Assembly: GCF_963678635.1 (NCBI RefSeq)
Contig: NC_087069.1
Span: forward strand, 25,902,303 to 25,966,302
Source: Symsagittifera roscoffensis
Lineage: Eukaryota; Xenacoelomorpha; Acoela; Convolutidae
Direction: 5' to 3'
DNA length: 64,000 nt
The translations under genes were made by a program, and so were the position numbers. The notes under the pieces were generated by a model, which did no database searches, was not told where the DNA came from, and saw nothing but the letters and a program-made list of their open reading frames with translations. Positions 36,801-45,894 of this stretch are shown here, in pieces. How positions within the stretch are numbered: the stretch's first letter is position 1; each line of letters starts with the position of its first letter.

Positions 36801-39770
36801 AAATGGTCTCTTTCTGGCCAACGTGTGGCTTCTATTCTCTACATTTTCAGATGGAAACATTTCAAAGCGAAAGGATTACAAAAAACTATTCAAAATACCG
36901 TCTATTTATCTGCAAGAAACACCCGCAACTTGCCTTATTTGTCAAAAGAACAAAAGCAATCATGATGCAAAATTCTGATAACTAATTCATTTTTTAAGCT
37001 TGATTTTGAACAATAAATTGCAATATGCAGGGTTAACATGAATTAGAAAACAAATATTTCTACGTATTTTTAAATTGAAAAATGTAAAATGGAATAAAAT
37101 AATGTTCTCGAAAGTAATGCCTTGACTGATGTAAAAAATTGATCAAAACTGTTTTTAGACCCTTGAATCGATCTGCCCCGGAGTCTTTGTGAAATTTTAG
37201 TGAGTGGAAATCTATCCAACAAAAACTTGGAAATCAGATCTGAGCATCTTAAAATCTTGCCTTTATCAGATCTTGTCCAGACATGGTGCATGTTTCGTTT
37301 GGACATGGACATGTCTGAATCAGGACTGAGGCAGGTATGGATTCTATCACAAAAGCAGATCTGCTCAAGTTCTGATTCAGACCTGGAACATATATGGGTC
37401 AGATCTGAACAGATCTGCACCAGGTCTGACCCATGTGTGCCCCAGGTCTGAATCAGACTTTGAGCAGATCTGCTTTTGTGGTAGAATCCGTACCTGCCTC
37501 AGTCCTGATTCAGACATGTCCAATGTTGTCCATACGAAACATGCACCATGTCTGGACAAGATCTGAAATAGGCAAGATTTTACGATGCTCAGATCTGGTT
37601 TCCAAGTTTTTGTAAGGTACGGGAGTCAACTTGCATGCGTTCATACGCAGTTCATGAAAAGATCGGTACGCGAAGTTTGCTGAGTGACCAATTAATTAAC
37701 CTGCAGCGTGCGTCCAATTACTGTGAAAAGTTTATTTACACTCACACTGTTAGCATTTTCACAACTGTTTTTTTTCACGCATTCGGGCAATTGAGTCCCT
37801 AACCTTGGACCTGGCGGCCCTCTGATAGTAAAATAATTCCCTAAGGCGTGAAAAAAAAACAACTGCGAAACTACTACTTAAGGCAATGATTAACATCCCC
37901 AATTTTATCATTCTAAAAAATTGGTTTGGGATACTATTGGAGAAAATTGAGCGCAAATTTGCGTTTTTACTTTCTTTGTTGCATTGTTTTTAAGGACCAT
38001 TTATGACTCCATTAACTTCGATTTTCAGCATAGTTGAATTTTTACATAGACCAAGTGCAAATGATCAAAGCTACCCTCTATGAAATGATCTAATTTTGGT
38101 TTCAAAGACCTTCTGATAAAATCTGGGCCTGAAAAGGCCAGATTTCCTCATCTGTACTATGTTATGCATCGTAGTGAATTCTTTCTCGAGTAAGCGGAGT
38201 AAAATTCGACATGAAGCATTCTCAGCGAGAAAATGGAAATAATCATTGTGAAAACTTTAACTAAACTTGGTTGTTATTTACTTTTTCATGCCGATTGAAA
38301 AACTTAGGGCAGAAGACGAAAACTGTCACTTTCAGACCCGGAGTTTATTGGTTATTCTTTTAAACGATTTGATCGTTTCATAGCGGATATCTAGTGCGAT
38401 CATTTGCTTTTAGTCTACGAAAAAGTTTAGCTGAAATTAAATGTTGTCCAAAATGGACATAAAAAGAAGTCATTTTTGAGAGTAAAAACCTGAATTTGCG
38501 CTTAATTTTGTTCACCCAAAGTGCATTTACACAATTTGCTGCACCTGCAATGATCAAGTGTTGTTTTACAGACAACCAAATCTAATGCGTATGCAGTCGT
38601 TTTTATCTTTTCTTTCTAAGTGAAGCATGACAAAAGTAAAGCATGAAAACTTGCTTCTGACATCTTAACTTTACTTTCAAATTCAAGTTTACTGGACTGC
38701 AAAGTTTGAAGCACAGTAAAGTTGAATTTGAAAGTAAAGTTAAGAATAAGTAGGAAGCAAGTTTGCATTCTTTAATTTTGACACAAGCGCAGAGCAACTC
38801 TCTAAAGTTAGTTATTTTGCAGTAAATGGACTCTACGATTATTCAACATACTAAATTCCGACAAAAAGAAGAAATATTACTGACCATGTCCATCCACAAA
38901 GCCACTTCTGGCGAAATTAACTTGCCACCAATAAGAAGCCCACTGAAGCTCGAAGAAGTCGAAAATGGAGAAACAACGCTTGTAGCCCAAAGCAGATCCA
39001 CAAACAATCATTACTTGGAAGCTGTTGAATGCGTCAATCCTGTTACTGTATCTGCCGACCTTATACCAAGTGGCAACGTAACCCCACTCCGCTTGAAAAT
39101 CAGGAATCGATCTGCGAACCAGTGCTTGAGTTATGCGCCGATCAGATTCATTCATCTCTCGTTTCAGGATATTGTTAGCAAGGTTTACATATTTAGTTGT
39201 ATCTTCTCCAAAAACTTTCAGAGCTACTTCGTCGTCGTACTGCAAGTCAAACACGCTATTGTAGAATGTTTTCTCCACCCAACTGGTTACGCTGTTTCGA
39301 ATGTCGAAGTCTGTGACGAAGTATTGATTAAAACTTAACGAAAAGCTCTCGTTTGTTCCATTTTGATTCCACTTGTTTCGAAGTGAGCAGACTAATTCGA
39401 AGTAGTTGTCGACGTAGTGGTCTTCAAACTCACACATTCTATCGTAAAAATTGTCATTAGTCTGCATGAGACTGAAGAATGGGACGATCAATGGAACTGT
39501 TGAATCGTCCATATCATCCGGATCATATTTTATGACAGATTGATCAAGCGACATGTATCCATTCATGCACACAAACAACTTGGAGTAATTAGCCTGGCCG
39601 AACTGGAATGAATAGCTTAGGTTTTGTTGTGCAGAACACCCTGCAAGCGATTTGGTATTGAAAGTGTCGCCATGTTCTGGTCCAAACGGCAACAGAAAAG
39701 GCTCCTCTAGTGACGAGGACAGACATAATTTGGAACCAAAAATCAAAATAAACAGAGAAGATAGACGCAT
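21849..39770 (-). CDS. NIDO-AMOP-VWD membrane protein (MUC4/SUSD2-like), six exons
   Basis: The exons on the minus strand are 39770-38885, 26708-26112, 25876-25760, 25312-24215, 22567-22362 and 22244-21849. All have GT-AG borders and matching phases and sum to 3300 nt, giving 1099 residues and a TGA. The order is signal peptide (1-20), NIDO (through exons 1-2), a beta-rich stretch (about 340-533), a Cys-rich AMOP domain (about 550-725), VWD starting GDPDIQTVDGRSYPF (about 748-900), a MUC4-like post-VWD region, one transmembrane helix (1049-1072) and a 27-residue cytoplasmic tail. This is the MUC4/SUSD2 architecture, but with no sushi or EGF domain that I can see. Such proteins act on the cell surface in adhesion or signalling; the precise role here is unknown. 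The gene converges on CHTF18. Confidence 0.93.
22362..22567 (-). CDS. NIDO-AMOP-VWD gene exon 5: end of VWD and linker
   Basis: The acceptor GTTTTAG in phase 1 gives N-G-T-T-Y-D-P after DFQAF, matching the NGS/T that follows the VWD core in MUC4. LHWHFGESWKVS matches the next conserved block of that family. The donor is GTAATT after AAQ, phase 0. The alternative acceptor TTGCAG at 22590 breaks the frame. Confidence 0.88.
23633..23861 (-). mobile_element. tRNA-derived SINE, copy 2
   Basis: The minus strand starts AGGGGAGCGGTGGTGAAGTG, a clear tRNA-like 5' end with box A GGTGAAGTGGTTAAG. A body shared with 10408-10617 follows (CACCATGATCCATGCTCGTT ... CGTGGATAAATGG). It lies in intron 4 of the NIDO-AMOP-VWD gene; the plus frame 23502-23882 is its shadow. 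Confidence 0.75.
24215..25312 (-). CDS. NIDO-AMOP-VWD gene exon 4: AMOP and VWD domains
   Basis: The acceptor TTGTTCAAG gives phase 1 and the start G-R-C-Y-S-I-P. The AMOP part has paired cysteines (YDICCG, NPGADFC, SNQCCYASGTLL, YSQCCTG). The VWD part begins RGDPDIQTVDGRSYPFMG, with Asp in place of the usual His of GDPHI, and ends GLMGFFDGDMHNDFQAF. The true coding start of this exon is upstream of the ATG at 25154, because SCTDWDRSE and CEKDIAKWHGC are clearly part of the AMOP region. The donor is GTTAGT. Confidence 0.93.
25760..25876 (-). CDS. NIDO-AMOP-VWD gene exon 3
   Basis: This 117-nt exon is bounded by TTTTAG and GTAAAA and is in phase 1 at both ends. It encodes TEVSVTTIKLEIPEDSS and HEIEDDGFGGTIQFRTDD, an acidic beta-type stretch. 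It is too short to stand out as an open frame and was found by phase and splice signals. The whole-gene length works only with it included in frame. Confidence 0.82.
26112..26708 (-). CDS. NIDO-AMOP-VWD gene exon 2: end of NIDO and beta-rich domain
   Basis: The acceptor TTTTTTAG sits in phase 1, so the junction reads G-F-V-D-G-H-G-S-V-I-D-L-P. The continuation AEVENLWAYSNI and YGIWIFELNQ completes the NIDO domain. The rest (about 160 residues) is Ser/Ile/Val-rich and looks like one or two beta-sandwich modules that I cannot name. The donor is GTATGT after KDQP. Confidence 0.88.
26851..27393 (+). mobile_element. Helentron-like non-autonomous element, copy B
   Basis: Same ends and internal blocks as the copy at 6551, including the GCGCGAT...ATTAACGCG stretch and the terminal hairpin (here CAGGGCTTCGCCGTG, one base mismatched). 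It lies in intron 1 of the NIDO-AMOP-VWD gene. Confidence 0.78.
30678..31118 (+). other. Unassigned 146-codon open frame in the AT-rich tract
   Basis: The longest frame of this tract, with KFPSFDILIGYLKFLETQ and LLEKEYKSDGVMALMESVL. A further 60-codon frame follows at 31270-31452. No family is recognised and there is no splice or promoter context. It may be a remnant of an unknown element; chance is at least as likely. Confidence 0.2.
31695..32040 (+). repeat. Tandem array, unit about 53 bp, about six copies
   Basis: The degenerate word GATTCTGATTGRTTGATATC is found at about 31712, 31766, 31818, 31872, 31924, 31979 and 32029, a period of 50-55. The units are strongly diverged from each other. 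Confidence 0.65.
33799..33844 (+). repeat. CT microsatellite
   Basis: A nearly pure CT run of about 46 bases broken only by TTT interruptions. Confidence 0.95.
35862..36060 (+). repeat. Two-copy tandem repeat, unit about 120 bp
   Basis: CAGATATGCCCAGGG...CCATTTGTTGTGAGATTGC...GAACTG-ATCAGACATG occurs at 35862 and again at 35982 with few changes. Its CAGACATG-TCAGACCTGG and ATCAGATCTG words resemble the palindromic element at 37138. The 60-codon plus and 72-codon minus frames here are by-products. Confidence 0.8.
36533..36601 (+). repeat. Short tandem repeat AATAACACATAGAATTGA
   Basis: The word AATAACACATAGAATT occurs three times in 69 bases, one copy interrupted by AATAACAAGTGA. Confidence 0.8.
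37138..37625. mobile_element. CAGATCTG-rich palindromic element, copy 1
   Basis: This is an imperfect inverted repeat centred near 37412 with arms of about 200 bp, built from many CAGATCTG, CAGACCTG and CAGACATG words. The left side extends about 60 bp past the palindrome (ACCCTTGAATCGATCTGC); the right ends AAGGTACGGG. The opposite-orientation copy at 59665-60155 shows the same asymmetric ends, so it is a repeat family and not a chance palindrome. Confidence 0.8.
38640..38778. repeat. Inverted repeat in the start of intron 1
   Basis: AAACTTGCTTC...TTAACTTTACTTTCAAATTC pairs with GAATTTGAAAGTAAAGTTAA...GAAGCAAGTTT across a loop of about 30 bases. It lies about 110 bases after the exon 1 donor of the NIDO-AMOP-VWD gene. 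Confidence 0.75.
38885..39770 (-). CDS. NIDO-AMOP-VWD gene exon 1: signal peptide and NIDO domain
   Basis: The ATG at 39770 begins a hydrophobic signal peptide MRLSSLFILIFGSKLCLSSS. The mature part has LPFGPEHGDTFNTKS, FQFGQANYSKLFVCMNGYMS and, near the end, WASYWWQVNFARSGF, the typical close of a NIDO core. The frame would stop 8 bases after the donor, so the GTCAGT donor at 38884 is used in phase 1. Several N-glycosylation sequons are present (NLS, NYS, NGT, NES). Confidence 0.92.
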
Positions 39771-39884
39771 TTTGTGCAGAATAATATTTGTTTTTGCAAC
39801 TGCTTCAAATCAAAAAACTCAAAATAATGGCTGCTTCTGAAGTAAAATTTGAACTAAAATTAGCTGAAAAAATGTACCATCTAT

Positions 39885-40235
39885 GGACTGAAGTTCAGGC
39901 CATAGATGGTAAGTTTTTTGCAAAAAAGCAGCTTTTTTTATCGTTCACCTATTTTGACTTAAACTCGCTTCAACTCGCAAAAGTCGTATGATATTCTCTC
40001 AACCAATCGATCAGCGATACTTCTAAATGGTCAGAAATTTAGATGCAAAAGCTTTCTTCAAGGCCTGAAGAAAGCTTTTGCATCTAACTTTTTGGCAGCG
40101 TAGAGGTATCGCTGACCAATTGGTTGCGAGAATATCATACAATTTTTGTGAGTTGAAGGGAGTTTAAGTTAAAATAAGTAAACAAGTCAAAAAGCTGCAC
40201 TTTTGCAAAAAAAAAAGAACCACCTATAACCTGAA
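39885..40235. repeat. Long palindrome upstream of the NIDO-AMOP-VWD start codon
   Basis: The centre is the perfect inverted repeat AGATGCAAAAGCTTTCTTCA/TGAAGAAAGCTTTTGCATCT around AGGCC at 40062. Both sides continue to pair imperfectly for about 150 bases (CCAATCG...GCGATAC with GTATCGC...CCAATTGG; TATGATATTCTC with GAGAATATCATA). It begins about 115 bases 5' of the minus-strand ATG at 39770. Confidence 0.8.
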
Positions 40236-40414
40236 GAAAGATTTTGTACCAAATTTTCCGGCTATCTAGAGTTATTGCTGACGAGTTGGACGAGATAACC
40301 CAGGTTGAGGACTATCCAATAAAAATTCCTATCATACAATTTCGTATATGGAGTCTATGTAAAATATGCTTATGATACAATTTTATAGAAGAAACTTTTA
40401 TGACAAGCCTTTTT

Positions 40415-40947
40415 GTTCCGACTTTCGATAATAAAGTAAGGGAATAATTGTGCTCGGGGTGGTTTTTTTTTCTTCAGACAAATTTCGACTTTTTAACTAG
40501 CCATTTTTGACGGAATTTTTTTTATATCATTCAAAAGGTATTGTTGTTCTGAGCTTAAAACTGAAAAGATATTTCACCTGTGATCTTTTTTCTTAAGTTA
40601 TGAGGGTTTAAAGATTGCCATTTTGGCCAATTTGGGACAATTAACGCGCGATAAACTTCGCGCTATTAACGCGTAAGCGAGATTTAATCCGTCTTAGAAA
40701 TCGTTCCAAATTGGTTGAACGAAGCTTATTTGCCATAATTGACTTGTTACAAGGTGCAAAATTTATCCTTTTGTACTTAAAATGGCGTGTGGGGGGATAA
40801 TTTTCATTTAAAAAATTCAAATTTAAGAAAGAAAAGTTTTCATTTTGTTTCATTTCATTTAATTTTTTAAATGTTATTACTGCTCCATAAACATTAAAAG
40901 GCGGTCGGAACATTCAGGGCTTCGCCCTGATACGAGCAGTCTTGTTT
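40415..40947 (+). mobile_element. Helentron-like non-autonomous element, copy C
   Basis: Near full-length copy with the same start and the intact 3' hairpin. The minus-strand frame 40641-40913 and its twin at 43823-44035 are just the element read backwards and are not genes. Confidence 0.78.
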
Positions 40948-42329
40948 TATTCGAATTGTTTTAAAACTCAATCAAACATGCTCAAACAAAAAACATGAGA
41001 GCAATTTTGTCATTAAACAAATTGTTTGAACAAAAAATTGACTGCTCTTTATACAATTTTGTAAATGAAAATTATATGGTCTGCATTTTTTTTCTGGTAA
41101 AATTTATATTTGAGGTAAAAATTGTTCCATCCTTTTTGGTTGCAAACTTGCTTCTCTGCTTGATTAAATATTTCACGACAAAAAAGATTTTTTGTGTTTA
41201 TAACTTAGTCCAGGTTGAATTTTGTGCCCACAAAATCCCAAAAAATGTGTGCCCAAAACGCCCTTTTTCTCAACCAGCGAAATTTACTTGCCTTACTTGC
41301 CTAACTTTTTTTGCTTGGCTAAATCATCACATGCAGTTTATCTGCATGGTAACTGCCAGTTTCAATCTGACTTTTTTATGACAGAATTTTGATGTTCAGC
41401 GTGTTTCGGATGAAACACATAATTGAAAACAAAACTTTTTTGTTTTTTCATTTATGGAAAAATGCTTAGCATACTATTTCATAGAACAGAAAAATGCTTT
41501 TGCTTTTTTCATATAATCTTTCTGATAAAAAAGTGTGAAAAAACCTTGTCATTTAAACCAAAATGTGGTAGAAATGCTGAATATATAATTTCATAGTATA
41601 GAAAAATGCTTGTCATGCTTTTTTTCATACTCTTTCTTAGGTCTATCAAATAGATTGAATGGTATGACAAGCATTATTGCCATTTTTTGTCAACCCTGGA
41701 AAACTTCGTTGTTTCTAAAATAAGAGCAAAATATAGACTAAAAAAGCATATTACTTATTTTTGTATCATATCATGTGATTTTTGAATGAACTCAAGCTAA
41801 TTGTTGTGAAAAAGACAGTAAAACTGCACTTGTTTTTCAACGTACACACAACTTGGTTTATACTAGTGGTGATTTTGAGTTTTCAAAGACCTCGGTTATG
41901 ACTTCAAAGTCTTCAAAGACTCCGTTTAGCCGAAAACTTCGGTTATGAATGAGAGCAACTAGAAAGAAGCTGTCAACTCTTTTTTCTTCCAAGCGTAGAT
42001 TAAAGTTATGATAGCTTCTCCTTTTGGAAACCAAAAATGTATCTAATGGCTTTGAGAGAAATTAGGAACTCTAAGCAAACGTTGGGTCTTATTTGAAATT
42101 AAAAAAAAACTGAGCGATTGAAAAAAAATTGTAAAAAAAATGAAAAAAGAGCCCTTTTTAGCGGCTCGAAGAATCAAGTTTTCCCAAAGTCAATTTATGT
42201 CAGTTTTTTTCGATGCCATTTTGATTCATTTTTGTTACATCCGCGAACAATTTGAAAAGGTAAATCTTCAATTTTCTCAATTGCTGGACAAATTTACGTT
42301 CACATTGTATCACATTGTATCACGTTCTT
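40948..42329. other. Intergenic stretch without recognised gene
   Basis: A 128-codon plus frame at 40995-41381 is Phe/Leu/Lys-rich and unrecognised. Direct repeats of TTTCATAG-A-AGAAAAATGCTT occur at about 41480 and 41596. Nothing else seen. Confidence 0.5.
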
Positions 42330-42830
42330 GTTCTGACTACTTTCGAAGAAAATTGAGGAATATTTGTATTCGGGTGGTATTTTTTTGAGACAAACTTCTC
42401 AATAAGTTTTTTACAGTCAAAAAGAATTGTTCTCTTGAGCTCAATTTTGAAAAGACATTTCGCCTGAGATTTTTTTATTGTAAACTTATGGAGATTTAAA
42501 GCTTGTCAATTTGAGACAATTAACGCGGGGTATTTTTCATGCCATTAACGCATCAGCGGAGAAATTTTTCCGTCTTAGAAATCGTTTCAATTTGAGTTAA
42601 AGCTTGCTCTTTGGTCTATTCAATAGTTTGCTATTTGCAAAACACATCACTTTGTACTGTACTTAGCGTGTGGGGTCGGGGTTTCTTAAATAAAAAAAAA
42701 ACATTTTCTAAGTTTTGCATTTTTTTGTCCTTTTTCAACGATTATTTTAACTTAAACTACTCCATAGAAATGAAAATGCACTCAAAATGTTTACCTAATC
42801 TTTCTGATACAAGCAGTCTTGATTGTTGTC
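42330..42830 (+). mobile_element. Old, diverged copy of the Helentron-like element
   Basis: The order of blocks matches the family: GTTCTGACTACTTTCG, a TATTTGTATTCGGGTGG block, GACAATTAACGCG, CCGTCTTAGAAATCGTT and a final GATACAAGCAGTCTTG. It has many substitutions and the 3' hairpin has decayed. Confidence 0.65.
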
Positions 42831-43200
42831 AAGACGATTTGTTCCACGCTTTAAAAATCAACGCTCAAAAGAGTTTCCACAAAATGCAAAACAAAACCTG
42901 GATAGTCGATTTCTCGGGTAGCTTGCTTTATTCACAGGATCAATAAGGATATCTGGCTTAATTTGCTTAAAATTGTACGAGACATCAAAAAGGCGTTAAA
43001 ACGATAGATCATTTGCTCCATTCGGATCATAATTTGGGCTCTTGAATTTGCTTGGCAAGCAAAAAAATGGAAGGAAAGATGAAGCAATTAGGAAGGTAAA
43101 ATTCTTCCCCATTGTGAGTTGTCAGAACAATTAGAAGTTTCATGTTATGGCGGCACCTGGAGTGCTTCAAATGTAGTTATACATGGCTGAAAATGTTTTT

Positions 43201-43670
43201 GTTCCGACTTTTTAACTAGCCATATCTGACGGAATTTTTAAAAATCATTCGAAAGGTTTTGTTTTCTTGAGCTCAAATTTGAAAAGATAATTGACCTGTG
43301 ATCATTTTTCGTAAAGTTACGGGGGTTTAAAGATTGCCATTTTGGCCAATTTGGGACAATTAACGCGCGATAATTTTCGCGCTATTAACGCGTAAGCGAG
43401 ATTTAATCCGTCTTAGAAATCGTTCCAAATTGGTTGAAAGAAGCTTATTTGCCTTAGTTGATTTGTTACAAGGAGCAAAATCTATCCTTTTGTGCTTTAT
43501 ATGGCGTGTGGGGGGATGATTTTCAAAAAAAAAATCCAATTTTTAGAAAAAAAATAATTTTTATTTTTTTCTTTCATTCATTTTTTTAATGTTATTACTT
43601 CGCCATAAACCTTGGAGGGCATTCGGAACATTCAGGGCTTTGCCCTGGTACGATCAAGCTTGCTTGTTTT
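43201..43670 (+). mobile_element. Helentron-like element, copy D (5' deletion)
   Basis: The copy begins GTTCCGACTT but goes straight to TTTAACTAGCC, so it lacks the 5' hairpin block. It ends with a partly changed 3' hairpin, CAGGGCTTTGCCCTG. It faces the minus-strand copy at 43731-44589. Confidence 0.72.
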
Positions 43671-43730
43671 TGAAAAATGTCGACACATTTTCTTTGGAAG
43701 TTAGACATCATTCGTCAGATGTTAAACCAA

Positions 43731-44589
43731 ACAAGATTGCTCGTATCAGGGCGAAGCCCTGAATCTTCCGACTGCCTTTAAAGGTTTATGGAGCAGCAAT
43801 AACATTTAAAAAATTAAATGAAATGAAACAAAATGAAAACTTTTCTTTCTTAAATTTGAATTTTTTAAATGAAAATTATCCCCCCACACGCCATATTAAG
43901 TACAAAAGGATAGATTTTGCTCCTTGTAACAAATCAATTATGGCAAATAAGCTTCGTTCAACCAATTTGGAACGATTTCTAAGACGGATTAAATCTCGCT
44001 TACGCGTTAATAGCGCGAAAATTATCGCGCGTTAATTGTCCCAAATTGGCCAAAATGGCAATCTTTAAACCCTCATAACTTTAAGAAAAAAGATCACAGG
44101 TGAAATATCTTTTCATTTTTAAGCTCAGAACAACAATACCTTTTGAATGAAAAAAAAACAAAATGAAAAAAAAATCAAAATTTTGAAATTTTTTATGAAA
44201 ATCATCCCCCCACACGCCATATAAAGTACAAAAGGATAGATTTCGCTCCTTGGAACAATTCAATTATGGCAAGTAAGTTTCATTCAACCAATTTGGAATG
44301 ATTTCTAAGACGGATTAAATCTCCGCTTACGCGTTAAAAGCGCGAAATATATCGCGCGTTAATTGTCCCAAATTGGCCAAAATGGCAATCTTTAAACCCC
44401 CGTAACTCTACAAAAAATGATCACAGGTGAATTATCTTTTCAAATTTAAGTTCAAGACAACAATGGCTTTCGAATGATATTTTAAAAATTCCGTCAAAAA
44501 TGGCTAGTTAAAAAGTCGAAATTTGTCTGAAGAAAAAAAACCCACCCCGAGCACAAAAATTCCGTTACTTTCGTATCGAAAGTCGGAAC
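43731..44589 (-). mobile_element. Two fused Helentron-like copies in reverse orientation
   Basis: Read on the minus strand, this starts at 44589 with GTTCCGACTTTCGATACG and reaches the CATTTTG/TTTTT tail near 44150. It then repeats the internal body before ending in the 3' hairpin at 43731. It looks like a copy inserted into, or recombined with, another. Confidence 0.72.
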
Positions 44590-44963
44590 AATAAGCTTCC
44601 AGCTGCTCTACTTTTCTGGAGCAGTATAAAAATCGTTTTAATTCAGTATGAAAATTTTCAAAAAAAATTTGCTGTGCCGTGTGTTACAGCTTCGTATGTG
44701 GCATCAGGCAATGTATAAGCTGTTTTTATCAAAACAGAAAAAGACCTGATTCCGATGAAAGAATTACAAAAAAATTCTACATCAATTACTTGAATTCATT
44801 AAGGATCCCACAATTTACAAAATTTTTATTAGCTCTTCCGTTTCTCTTCCTCCTTTTTTCCATTGATTGAGTTTTTTTTCCCACGTGGTGCAGTAATATT
44901 ATTTATCTTAAGCTTGATAAAAACACTATAAAAGGAATAAAGAGTTTCGAGTACAAACTAAAT

Positions 44964-45175
44964 TCAAGATACGGATAGAAAAAAGAGGAGCGGGGACATT
45001 AAAAAAGTAGAGCGATAGATTTGATCAATCATAATAAGTAATTTATCCAACAAAATTATCTCGTCGGTATAATTTTGCCCAGAACATCTTTTCAACTTTT
45101 TGAGCATCGAGGCACCAAGAGCTTGTAGAATTGTGGATTCTAGCTGAACCGCACAGTCCAACATCTTTGGGAAGT
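44964..45175 (-). other. Unassigned short coding-like frame
   Basis: A minus-strand frame (MLDCAVQLESTILQALGASM, YTDEIILLDKLLIMIDQIY) preceded by a possible acceptor AGCAACAG. It has balanced composition unlike its surroundings. It could be an exon or a retrotransposon scrap; there is no partner exon. Confidence 0.2.
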
Positions 45176-45894
45176 CCTGTTGCTAAAACCTCAAACTACA
45201 GCTTCAGAACATAGTGACAATTGTTTCGAATCAACAAGAGCAAAATGGTCAAATCAGCGATCTTGAGATGTGTTTAATTGAATTGTGCATGTTGAGTTAT
45301 GGAAAAAAAGCAGGAAAGGAAAAACGAATGCAGCGAAAATACTGACTTTGAGGTCGGACGAATTGCAGAGGCGACTGAAGAGGTAAAAGCAAACTACGCG
45401 GCAGATAAGGTTAAACCTCAATTTATACTTTCTTTACCCTTTCGGTGCTTTAAGACTTCATGCAATTGGCGTTTTAAGCGGCTAATATTTGCCAGTAAAC
45501 CCACCCAATCTCCTAATCTAGCTAATCAAACACATATCATTAGGAATGTAATATTGCACTTTTTCTGAATTTTTTCCCACGATTCTCAAGGGGTTAATAA
45601 GACCCAAGCCTAAAACACTTCACTTTTAAATCAGGCATGGCATTACACCTTTTTTTGAAAATAATTCATTTTTGAGTAGTTTATCTGAAAAATTTGATGA
45701 AGTTGAACACGCAACATTTTTCATTTTAGAAATTAAACTGATCGGGTGGCGAACTTCGATTCTACTAAAGTCTTCCAGATGCAACTCGCAATGTTTCTAA
45801 TGTTGCTCCAACAGCATTACGAGACCATTACAATCAAACCGCAAACCAATAATTTCACTTTCAAGATTTAAATTACCGAATGCAAATTCAGTTC

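Noticed and set aside
37200-37451. 83-codon plus frame in the palindromic element
   Set aside because: Repeat words lack stops on both strands; no independent sign of coding.
38826-39338. 170-codon plus frame
   Set aside because: Opposite the NIDO exon, which has a signal peptide and domain signature.
43823-44035. 70-codon frame almost identical to one at 40641-40913
   Set aside because: Both are the Helentron-like element read in reverse; similarity is due to the repeat.
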